DNA from: Akkermansiaceae bacterium
Lineage (GTDB): Bacteria > Verrucomicrobiota > Verrucomicrobiia > Verrucomicrobiales > Akkermansiaceae
Direction: 5' to 3'
Assembly (NCBI GenBank): GCA_029288115.1
Contig: JARFPV010000216.1
Span: 1-7,463 of the forward strand
DNA: 7,463 nucleotides
The position numbers were made by a program, and so were the translations under genes. The notes under the pieces are model-generated. The model did no database searches. It saw nothing but the letters and a program-made list of their open reading frames with translations, and had not been told where the DNA came from. This document shows, in pieces, positions 1-5,326 of this stretch. Within the stretch, counting starts at the first letter, position 1. Every line of letters starts with the position of its first letter.

Positions 1-400
1 GTTGAAGGTCATCCTCGAAACCGGAGAACTCGCCACGCTGGATAATGTTCGCCGCGCGTCAGACATCGCGATCCATGCAGGCGGTGACTTTATTAAGACC
101 TCGACCGGAAAAATCGCCTCTGCTGCGACGATTCCCGTGACGCTCGTCATGCTACTCGCCATCCGTGACCACTATCTGAAAACAGGAAAAATGGTCGGCA
201 TGAAACCTGCAGGCGGTATTTCAAAATCCAAGCTCGCACTGCATTACCTTGTGATGGTCAAGGAGACTCTGGGCGAGAAGTGGCTGACGAATAAATGGTT
301 TCGCTTCGGTGCCAGCAGTCTTGCCAATGACGTGCTCATGCAGGTCGCCAAACTCGAAAGCGGTCACTACCAGGCAGCGCAATATTTCTCTAAAGACTAA
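1..400 (+). CDS. deoC: Deoxyribose-phosphate aldolase, 3' part (5' end outside window)
   Basis: Class I aldolase that cleaves 2-deoxy-D-ribose 5-phosphate to glyceraldehyde 3-phosphate and acetaldehyde, in cytosolic deoxynucleoside catabolism. Only the last 133 codons are present; reading enters at base 2 as a Leu codon and ends at TAA 398-400. The KVILETGEL strand, the DFIKTSTGK motif with the Schiff-base lysine (bases 95-97) and the GMKPAGGI motif with the second active-site lysine (bases 203-205) are all intact. The tail, with an extended KETLGEKWL segment, FRFGASSL phosphate-binding motif and an SGHYQAAQYF ending, resembles the longer DeoC type that includes human DERA more than E. coli DeoC; this comparison is from memory. 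A dehydrogenase able to use the acetaldehyde follows 41 nt downstream, so the two are probably one operon. The start and promoter cannot be seen. Confidence 0.95.
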   Translation, partial: LKVILETGELATLDNVRRASDIAIHAGGDFIKTSTGKIASAATIPVTLVMLLAIRDHYLKTGKMVGMKPAGGISKSKLALHYLVMVKETLGEKWLTNKWFRFGASSLANDVLMQVAKLESGHYQAAQYFSKD

Positions 401-441
401 CCAATTTAAATCCGAAATTCTAATTTCTAAATTCGAAACCC
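401..441 (+). repeat. AT-rich leader with imperfect direct repeat AAATYCGAAA
   Basis: The 41 nt between deoC and the next gene are almost entirely A, T and short C runs. They contain AAATCCGAAA (408-417) and AAATTCGAAA (429-438), 21 nt apart, about two helical turns, with TAATTTC between them. There is no purine-rich Shine-Dalgarno sequence before the ATG at 442. It could be an unstructured ribosome-loading leader, a regulator site, or a copy of a dispersed intergenic repeat; one window cannot distinguish these. Confidence 0.4.
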
Positions 442-1899
442 ATGGCTAAGAAAAAATCATCACCGGACTGGGGTCTTGCACCTGCGCCGGAATCATCGCC
501 GGTCAATATTGCCAAGAGATACGATCATTTTATCAACGGGAAGTGGACCAAGCCGTCTGCTAGAAAATACTTTTCCACGACCAACCCGGCGACTGGTCGG
601 AAGTTGTCCGAGGTTGCTGAGGGTAGCAAAAAGGATGTCGATACAGCGGTCAAAGCCGCCCGCGCCGCCTACAATGGTGCTTGGGGGAAAATGAGTGGAC
701 GTGAGCGCGGTAAGTATATTTACCGTATTGCACGACTCATTCAGGAGCGCGCACGTGAGTTTGCCATCATCGAAACCATGGACGGTGGCAAACCGATCCG
801 TGAGTCGCGTGATATCGATATCCCGCTGGCAGCCAATCACTTCTTTTACAACGCAGGGTGGGCGGATAAGCTGGAGTATGCTTTTCCTAACATGCCTGTA
901 AAGTCACTGGGGGTTGCCGGGCAGGTCATCCCATGGAACTTTCCCTTCCTCATGGCGGCGTGGAAAATTGCACCCGCACTCGCAACGGGGAATACGGTCG
1001 TGCTTAAACCCGCAGAAACAACACCACTAACAGCGCTCAAGCTCGCCGAGGTGATTGCCGATGCCGGATTGCCTGACGGCGTGGTCAACATTGTTACCGG
1101 GGCAGGGGAAACAGGTGCTGCCGTAGTGAATCACCCTGACGTCGACAAGGTGGCATTCACTGGGTCGACAGGTGTTGGCAAGCTGATCCAGAAATCCGTC
1201 GCCAATACCGAAAAGAAAATCACCCTCGAGCTAGGCGGCAAGGCCGCGAATATCATTCTCGAGGATGCGCCGATTGATCAGGCAGTCGAGGGAGTCGTCA
1301 ATGGTATCTACTTCAACCAGGGACACGTGTGCTGCGCTGGTTCACGACTCTTTGTGCAGGAAAATATTTACGACGAGGTCATGTGGAAGCTCAAGCAGCG
1401 TATGGACACGCTCGTCGTCGGTGATCCGCTCGATAAGAATACAGACGTGGGTGCGATCAACTCCAAGGCACAATTGAGAACCATCAATCGCTACATCAAG
1501 GAGGGCCTCAAAGGGGGTGCCGATATCTATCAGCCGGAGTGTGAGCTTCCTGCAAAAGGAAACTGGTGCCCACCCACCGTGTTCACCAACGTCGCCCAGT
1601 CGGCCGTCATCGCGCGCGAGGAAATCTTCGGCCCAGTGCTTGCCGTGCAAACTTTCCGCACTGTTCCCGAGGTGATTGAGAAAGCCAACAACACGCCGTA
1701 TGGCCTGTCGGCGGGTGTCTGGTGCGATAAAGGGTCCCGACTTTTCCAGATTACTGGCGCACTCGATGCCGGCGTTGTCTGGGGCAACACCTTTAACAAG
1801 TTCGACCCGACCTCGCCGTTTGGAGGCTTCAAGGAGTCCGGCTACGGGCGCGAAGGTGGCCTGCATGGACTGGGAGCCTATCTCGATTTAAGCATCTAA
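442..1899 (+). CDS. Catalytic aldehyde dehydrogenase, ALDH16-like N-terminal half
   Basis: NAD(P)-dependent oxidation of an aldehyde to a carboxylate; from its position after deoC the likely substrate is acetaldehyde. The 485-residue protein has the full ALDH machinery: PWNFP with the oxyanion-hole Asn166, VVLKP with cofactor-binding Lys189, GSTGVG (241-246) in the nucleotide fold, ELGGK with general base Glu263, GHVCCAGS with nucleophile Cys297 and a second Cys at 298, EEIFGPV (393-399), and the C-terminal SPFGGFKESGYGREGG segment. Residues 10-35 (WGLAPAPESSP then HFINGKW) resemble the PAPES-type N-terminus I recall from ALDH16 proteins. The ATG at 442 is chosen because it gives the expected N-terminus; no Shine-Dalgarno is visible. 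The next gene begins 15 nt after the stop, in the same frame. Substrate and ALDH16 membership are inference; ALDH activity is well supported. Confidence 0.93.
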   Translation: MAKKKSSPDWGLAPAPESSPVNIAKRYDHFINGKWTKPSARKYFSTTNPATGRKLSEVAEGSKKDVDTAVKAARAAYNGAWGKMSGRERGKYIYRIARLIQERAREFAIIETMDGGKPIRESRDIDIPLAANHFFYNAGWADKLEYAFPNMPVKSLGVAGQVIPWNFPFLMAAWKIAPALATGNTVVLKPAETTPLTALKLAEVIADAGLPDGVVNIVTGAGETGAAVVNHPDVDKVAFTGSTGVGKLIQKSVANTEKKITLELGGKAANIILEDAPIDQAVEGVVNGIYFNQGHVCCAGSRLFVQENIYDEVMWKLKQRMDTLVVGDPLDKNTDVGAINSKAQLRTINRYIKEGLKGGADIYQPECELPAKGNWCPPTVFTNVAQSAVIAREEIFGPVLAVQTFRTVPEVIEKANNTPYGLSAGVWCDKGSRLFQITGALDAGVVWGNTFNKFDPTSPFGGFKESGYGREGGLHGLGAYLDLSI

Positions 1900-1914
1900 C
1901 ATCATTTATAAATT

Positions 1915-2787
1915 ATGAAACGCATTGAAGTTTTGAAAACCTACAAACTCTACATCGGCGGCAAGTTTCCACGCACGGAATCGGGACGATACTATCAACC
2001 GGAAGGTCGCGGAGGAAAAGCTCTCGGAAACATCTGCCAAGGCTCACGCAAGGACTTTCGTAATGCCGTGGTCGCCGCCCGCTCTGCGACTAGTTGGGGG
2101 AAGCGTGATCCGTTTAACCGCAGCCAGATCCTTTATCGCATCGCCGAGATGCTCGAAGGGCGTGCCTCCCAGTTTGAGGATGAACTGAAACAGCAAGGGA
2201 GCACTGCAGCCGCTGCCCGTAAGGAGGTGGAAACCGCCATCGACCAGTGCATCTACTACGCCGGATGGTGCGATAAGTACCAGCAGACATTCTCCTCGGT
2301 GAACCCGGTCGCTAGTGCGCACTTTAACTTTTCCGTCTATCAGCCGATGGGGGTGGTTGCCGTTTTAGCACCCGAGAAATCTGCGCTTGCTGGGCTGTTA
2401 GGGACGATCCTGCCAATCATTGCTGGGGGCAATACCTGTGTTGTACTCGCCTCAGAGAGCAAACCGCTCTGTGCGATCACTCTGTCCGAAGCTCTCGCTA
2501 CTTCCGACCTCCCTGGCGGCGTGGTAAACATTCTTACCGGTAATCGTGATGAATTGTTAGAACACATTGGCACCCACATGGACGTGAATGCCGTGGTCGC
2601 CTCCGATGTTTCCGATAGCCATAAAGCGAGCCTCCGAGAAAATGCCATCAGCAATCTCAAACGCGCCATCTTCTGCAAGGAAGATCCCGCCAAGACAGAG
2701 TCGCCATACCCGATTCTCGCTACTCAGGAAATCAAGACCACTTGGCATCCTGTTGAATCGAGCATCGCCGCGGGTGGTGGGTATTAA
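1915..2787 (+). CDS. Non-catalytic ALDH-like protein, probable ALDH16 C-terminal half
   Basis: This 290-residue protein aligns by eye with the N-terminal and cofactor-binding parts of the preceding dehydrogenase: KLYIGGKF (11-18), the AVVAARSA...W helix, YYAGWCDKYQ (114-123), YQPMGVVAVLAP (142-153), IIAGGNTCVVLAS (168-180) and LPGGVVNILTG (199-209). The catalytic features are gone. PWNFP has become PEKSA, the cofactor Lys of LKP is Ala179, the GSTG glycine motif is VASDVSD, and the protein ends before any ELGGK or catalytic Cys region. A short tail, IKTTWHP (273-279), follows directly. It is shorter than a normal ALDH of about 480-500 residues but is an intact, in-frame gene with a coherent sequence, so it does not look like a decaying pseudogene. 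Together with its neighbour it makes 775 residues in the catalytic-then-inactive order of bacterial ALDH16. I infer a structural partner of the upstream enzyme. Confidence 0.85.
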   Translation: MKRIEVLKTYKLYIGGKFPRTESGRYYQPEGRGGKALGNICQGSRKDFRNAVVAARSATSWGKRDPFNRSQILYRIAEMLEGRASQFEDELKQQGSTAAAARKEVETAIDQCIYYAGWCDKYQQTFSSVNPVASAHFNFSVYQPMGVVAVLAPEKSALAGLLGTILPIIAGGNTCVVLASESKPLCAITLSEALATSDLPGGVVNILTGNRDELLEHIGTHMDVNAVVASDVSDSHKASLRENAISNLKRAIFCKEDPAKTESPYPILATQEIKTTWHPVESSIAAGGGY

Positions 2788-2800
2788 AAAGGATAAGAAA

Positions 2801-2825
2801 GGGCGCCCCTCATTGAAGGGCGCCC
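2801..2825. terminator. GC-rich hairpin, likely intrinsic terminator of the minus-strand gene
   Basis: The self-complementary octamer GGGCGCCC occurs at 2801-2808 and 2818-2825, forming an 8 bp stem with a 9 nt loop; TC/GA can extend it inside after one mismatch. On the minus strand it is followed by a T-rich stretch (complement of 2784-2800, with TTTTT), the layout of an intrinsic terminator for the gene ending at 2869. For the plus-strand genes ending at 2787 it lacks a T-tract, so termination in that direction is less certain. Confidence 0.6.
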
Positions 2826-2832
2826 CATCATA

Positions 2833-2850
2833 CGCTTGCCTGGGCAAGCG
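2833..2850. terminator. Second perfect hairpin between convergent genes
   Basis: CGCTTGC (2833-2839) and GCAAGCG (2844-2850) form a perfect 7 bp stem with loop CTGG, between the previous hairpin and the minus-strand stop codon. Neither side carries a long T-run. It may help termination, or protect the 3' end of either transcript. Confidence 0.45.
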
Positions 2851-2868
2851 GTAGTAGAAGTCATTTTG

Positions 2869-3279
2869 TTACTCCGGCATCGCTGAGGAATGATGCTCAA
2901 GGATCAGCCAGCGATCTTGGATCCGGCGGTAAACGTAGGTGAAACGGGCTTGGACCGTGGCGCCGTCCTGGAATGTGAATGTGTAGATGCCAGAGTTGAT
3001 GGCGATATCGTTGAAGATCCTGATGTTTGACTCGTTGATTTCACCGACAGGTTGTTTGGCAAGGAAGTGGACAAAGTAGTCCTCAATCTCTTCGTGGTTG
3101 TGTCGCACCTTATTCGACACGGTTGGGAGCAAAATCCCGTCGTCGCCATCATAAAGTGAGGCCACTTTCTTGGGGTCACCAGTTTGCAGGGCGTTGTTCC
3201 ACTCGTCGAAGAGTGCCAAAATTTCGTTGTTATCAATATTCATTATATTCTCTTTGTTGTTCAATGAGTGGTTGTTCAT
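2869..3279 (-). CDS. SgcJ/EcaC-type NTF2-fold (SnoaL-like/DUF4440) small protein
   Basis: A 136-residue protein that I assign to the SgcJ/EcaC group of the cystatin-like NTF2 superfamily. Visible landmarks are the N-terminal helix EILALFDEWNNALQTGDP (19-36), the segment VASLYDGDDGILLPT, a central IEDYFVHFLAKQP helix, then the antiparallel strand series SGIYTFTF, QARFTYVYRRIQDRWLILEHHSS and the C-terminal HHSSAMPE. No signal peptide or membrane segment is seen. The family is a small alpha+beta barrel used for ligand binding or small catalytic roles; a precise function cannot be given. The start is uncertain: ATG at 3279 has no ribosome-binding site, while ATG at 3243 (residue 13) lies 6 nt after a weak AGAG and leaves a more typical short leader. 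It is transcribed divergently from the hydroxyproline deaminase and appears monocistronic. Confidence 0.8.
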   Translation of the reverse strand: MNNHSLNNKENIMNIDNNEILALFDEWNNALQTGDPKKVASLYDGDDGILLPTVSNKVRHNHEEIEDYFVHFLAKQPVGEINESNIRIFNDIAINSGIYTFTFQDGATVQARFTYVYRRIQDRWLILEHHSSAMPE

Positions 3280-3488
3280 TGTCGGGATATAAACCCGAAC
3301 TGTGATTATTCAAATTTCCGGTTTGGAAAATTCTTAGGTGTGAGTGTCCTGACTATCCATGCTTGATTGTGTAGAACAAGCAGTTAGTTGGTGTGTTCCG
3401 TCATCATGCTTATTAGACGACCGCTTGAGCAGCCTAAAATGCGTGATTACTGGGAGATTGGCTGAGTGAGGTTTCTAAACGTCAAGAT

Positions 3489-3515
3489 GAGGCTTTATCC
3501 CCAAATGTCAGCCTC
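3489..3515. promoter_or_regulatory. Inverted repeat upstream of the hydroxyproline deaminase gene
   Basis: GAGGCT at 3489-3494 is the exact reverse complement of AGCCTC at 3510-3515, with a 15 nt gap. It lies just upstream of the candidate -35 of the deaminase gene. Spacing and position would suit a dimeric regulator; the short arms make chance possible. Confidence 0.3.
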
Positions 3516-3520
3516 TGCCC

Positions 3521-3550
3521 TTGAATCTGCCAAGACTTGCCTGCTAATAT
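3521..3550 (+). promoter_or_regulatory. Candidate sigma-70-like promoter of the deaminase gene
   Basis: TTGAAT (3521-3526) and TAATAT (3545-3550) are separated by 18 nt, each matching four of six consensus positions. A start site about 7 nt downstream would fall at or next to the ATG at 3558, giving a leaderless or almost leaderless mRNA. That fits the absence of a Shine-Dalgarno sequence but is unproven. Confidence 0.25.
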
Positions 3551-3557
3551 CCCTCAC

Positions 3558-4499
3558 ATGAGCAACATTTTCTCCGGAACAATTCCCGCGCTGATGACCC
3601 CCTGTGATGCGGAGGGTAACCCTGATTACGACGCCCTGGTTGCGACCGGGAAGGAGCTGATTGAAGCCGGTATGGCATCGGTGGTTTACTGCGGATCGAT
3701 GGGTGACTGGCCATTACTTACGGACGAACAACGTCAGACGGGAGTCAAGGCGCTTGTGGATGCGGGAATCAAGGTGATCGTCGGCACGGGTGCACAGAAT
3801 ACGAAGATTGCCGCTGCCCACGCTGCCCATGCGCGAGAAGTGGGAGCGCATGGTTTGATGGTGATCCCCCGGGTGCTGTCACGTGGCATTTCTCCCGCAG
3901 CCCAGTACAATCATTTCACGGCTATTCTCGAGGCTGGCGGCCCCGATCTTCCGGCAGTCATTTACAACTCTCCCTACTACGGCTTCGCCACCAAGGCGGA
4001 TCTCTTTTTTAAGCTGAACTCCGAGTATCCCCAGTTGGTGGGCTTCAAGGAGTTCGGCGGTGCTGCAGACCTCACCTATGCGGCTGAAAATATCACGACG
4101 GGGAATGACCAGCTCACGTTGATGGTTGGGGTTGATACCCAGGCGTATCATGGGTTTGTCAATTGTGGTGCTGGTGGTGCCATCACGGGTGTGGGAAATG
4201 CCCTGCCCAAGGAAGTACTGCACATGGTTGACCTCTGTGAACGTGCTGCTGCCGGGGATGCCGTTGCCCGCCGCTACGCCAAGGAGCTGACCGAGGCGAT
4301 GCACGTGCTCAATACCTTCGACGAAGGCCCGGATCTGGTTCTCTACTACAAGCAACTAATGGTGCTCGAAGGCCATGGTGCATACGTGCACCAGATCAAT
4401 GCCGACGACCAATTAAGTCCTGCGCAGAAAGCGCACCTCGAGTCGCAGCACGCCCTGTTCCGCAATTGGTGGAGTTCCTGGGAAGGGAAGGATTACTAG
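3558..4499 (+). CDS. lhpC: 1-Pyrroline-4-hydroxy-2-carboxylate deaminase (DapA family)
   Basis: DapA-family class I lyase expected to deaminate and dehydrate 1-pyrroline-4-hydroxy-2-carboxylate to alpha-ketoglutarate semialdehyde, a late step of hydroxyproline breakdown. The 313-residue protein is the normal length for the family. It shows the N-terminal GTIPALMTPC strand, the GSMGDWPLLTDEQR loop (46-59) where classical DapA has its GTTGE-type pyruvate site, VIPRVLSRG (102-110), YNSPYYGF with catalytic Tyr136, and GFKEFGG with Schiff-base Lys164. The GSMGDWPLL, YNSPYYGFAT and FDEGPDLVLYYK signatures match what I recall for hydroxyproline-cluster members rather than lysine-pathway DapA. The assignment is strengthened by epimerase and semialdehyde dehydrogenase genes about 0.8 kb away, pointing towards it. 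ATG 3558 is preferred to TTG 3537 because the family begins just before SGTIPALMTP. It carries its own promoter region, convergent to the other pathway genes. Confidence 0.88.
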   Translation: MSNIFSGTIPALMTPCDAEGNPDYDALVATGKELIEAGMASVVYCGSMGDWPLLTDEQRQTGVKALVDAGIKVIVGTGAQNTKIAAAHAAHAREVGAHGLMVIPRVLSRGISPAAQYNHFTAILEAGGPDLPAVIYNSPYYGFATKADLFFKLNSEYPQLVGFKEFGGAADLTYAAENITTGNDQLTLMVGVDTQAYHGFVNCGAGGAITGVGNALPKEVLHMVDLCERAAAGDAVARRYAKELTEAMHVLNTFDEGPDLVLYYKQLMVLEGHGAYVHQINADDQLSPAQKAHLESQHALFRNWWSSWEGKDY

Positions 4500-4525
4500 G
4501 ATTGTAATCCCATGCGATAGGTCTT

Positions 4526-4639
4526 GGTAGGGTCGCGTATCCTTACGCGACCGGTGGTGTGAGTGCGATGGTGGAGTAGCGGTTGGAAAGGCGGGGTGAT
4601 GTCAACCCAGCCGGACGTGTGGGGACACACGTCCCTACC
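4526..4639. repeat. REPIN-like composite palindrome, copy 1
   Basis: Two inverted REP hairpins around a core. The left hairpin pairs 4531-4539 with 4544-4552 (9 bp, loop TCCT), preceded at its foot by GTAG (4527-4530). The right hairpin pairs 4613-4621 with 4626-4634 (9 bp, loop GGGA), followed by CTAC (4635-4638), the same foot inverted. Both inner ends carry CCGG. The core ends in a 35 nt block (4580-4614) that matches copy 2 at 31 of 35 positions. GTAG next to a palindrome is the hallmark of REP elements acted on by RAYT transposases, and a RAYT gene begins 43 nt away. The left hairpin may also end transcripts of the deaminase gene, 31 nt upstream. Confidence 0.9.
4590..4612. repeat. Conserved core hairpin of REPIN copy 1
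   Basis: GGC (4590-4592) pairs with GCC (4610-4612) and GGGT (4594-4597) with ACCC (4605-4608), separated by one G-A mismatch, with a 7 nt loop. The same structure occurs in copy 2 at 5266-5288. Its inner GCC overlaps the CCGG foot of the right hairpin, so the two cannot both extend fully. Confidence 0.5.
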
Positions 4640-4681
4640 ATTTTCAATTGCACCGAACTGTAGAATTGGTTAGTGTCGGGT

Positions 4682-5143
4682 ATGTTATCTGGTGATCGCC
4701 CTGAACGGAAAAGGCTCGATCATGTTCCGCCTTCGTGGTCGCCAGAGGATGCGGTGTATTTCATCACCATCTGTGCGCAACCCAAAGGGGCGGATATTTT
4801 ATGTAGACCCGTGGTTGCTCATTCTTTGTTAGAAAGTATTGCGTTTTATTATGACCAGCGGAAGTGGTATTGCCAGATGGCCCTGCTCATGCCAGACCAT
4901 TTGCACGGGTTTTTTGTGTTTCCGTGGGATAAGTCGATGGCCAGTGTGTTTCAAAATTGGAAACGCTACACCGCCAAATCATTGGGTATCAACTGGCAGA
5001 GGGATTTCTTTGAGCACCGGATACGCAATGAGGGGAGGTATACCGAGACGTGGCATTACGTCCGTCAGAACCCGGTGAGGGCGGGATTGGTTGATGACCC
5101 GAATGACTGGTTGCATCGATGGGAGCCGGAGCACTCGCAGTGA
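4682..5143 (+). CDS. REP-associated tyrosine transposase (RAYT, IS200-like Y1 family)
   Basis: Single-strand DNA HUH endonuclease thought to cut and join REP hairpins at their GTAG foot. The 153-residue protein has the family layout: KRLDHVPPSW entry, the VYFITICA strand (residues 26-33), MPDHLHGFF with the metal-binding His73-x-His75 pair, the SVFQNWKRYTAK helix, WQRDFFEHRIR, and the C-terminal helix with candidate catalytic Tyr126 in WHYVRQNPVRAGLV. All expected catalytic residues are present, so the enzyme looks intact. A GTG at 4673 would add three residues; ATG 4682 is preferred, with no strong ribosome-binding site for either. The gene is bracketed by two REPIN-like repeats, its likely substrates. 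Unlike an IS200/IS605 element, RAYTs are generally immobile single-copy genes that spread REPs elsewhere. The module lies in the gap between two convergent catabolic genes, where it damages neither. Confidence 0.93.
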   Translation: MLSGDRPERKRLDHVPPSWSPEDAVYFITICAQPKGADILCRPVVAHSLLESIAFYYDQRKWYCQMALLMPDHLHGFFVFPWDKSMASVFQNWKRYTAKSLGINWQRDFFEHRIRNEGRYTETWHYVRQNPVRAGLVDDPNDWLHRWEPEHSQ

Positions 5144-5198
5144 TTGGCTATTTGATACCCACGCAGCCGGTTGCGCGGTCTTTCCACGATAGTTTTGC

Positions 5199-5315
5199 GG
5201 TAGGGGCGTGTGTCCTCTCACACGCCCGGTTGTATAAACGGTGGTGGGTGTTTAACGGTTGGAATGGCGGGGTGACATTAACCCAGCCGGTCGCGTAGGG
5301 ATACGCGACCCTAGC
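5199..5315. repeat. REPIN-like composite palindrome, copy 2
   Basis: Same design as copy 1 and with the core in the same direction. The left hairpin pairs 5204-5212 with 5219-5227 (9 bp, loop TCCTCT), foot GTAG at 5200-5203. The right hairpin pairs 5289-5297 with 5302-5310 (9 bp, loop GGGA), foot CTAG at 5311-5314, one base away from the inverted GTAG foot (CTAC). CCGG again marks both inner ends. Its 35 nt core block is at 5256-5290. Its right stem (GGTCGCGTA) equals the left stem of copy 1, while its left stem resembles the right stem of copy 1, so the arms are swapped relative to the core. It lies 11 nt beyond the stop of the minus-strand dehydrogenase gene and may terminate it. Confidence 0.9.
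5266..5288. repeat. Conserved core hairpin of REPIN copy 2
   Basis: GGC/GCC and GGGT/ACCC pairs with one G-A mismatch, identical to the core stem of copy 1. Only the 7 nt loop differs (GACATTA here, GATGTCA in copy 1), so three of the four substitutions in the 35 nt core fall in the loop. Confidence 0.5.
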
Positions 5316-5326
5316 AAAGTATGTGA

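Larger units (their letters stand above)
3280..3557. other. Divergent intergenic region with weak inverted repeats
   Basis: I see no coding sequence or RNA gene in these 278 nt. It must hold the promoters of the two divergent genes. Small inverted repeats are visible: TCGGG/CCCGA (3282-3286 and 3294-3298), TTTCC/GGAAA (3315-3319 and 3325-3329) and GCTTG/CAAGC (3361-3365 and 3377-3381). Each has only five pairs and could be chance; they are listed as candidate operators only. Confidence 0.45.

Noticed and set aside
1342..1866. Long minus-strand open frame (174 codons) within the catalytic ALDH gene
   Set aside because: It is the antisense of a well-supported gene; the translation shows no recognisable domain.
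1915..2787. The short ALDH-like gene as a decaying pseudogene
   Set aside because: The frame is intact, conserved blocks are retained in order, and lost residues are those of catalysis; loss of the catalytic domain matches the ALDH16 C-terminal pattern better than random decay.
3537..3557. TTG start adding seven residues to the deaminase
   Set aside because: The extra residues (MPANIPH) do not belong to the family N-terminus, there is no ribosome-binding site, and ATG 3558 sits directly before the conserved SGTIPALMTP strand.
4682..5143. A complete mobile IS200/IS605 insertion sequence
   Set aside because: No TnpB and no IS200-type left and right ends; the protein has the NPVRAGLV RAYT signature and paired REP hairpins on both sides.
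5155..5180. A sequence resembling the REPIN core end (CAGCCGG followed by a GCGCGGTC stretch), possibly a decayed third half-site
   Set aside because: No matching second arm or GTAG foot nearby; the similarity is limited to a short GC-rich word.
4526..5315. CRISPR array or integron attC-like array from the repeated palindromes
   Set aside because: Only two roughly 115 bp composite units separated by a transposase gene; no regular spacers, cas genes or integrase. GTAG feet and a RAYT explain the structure.
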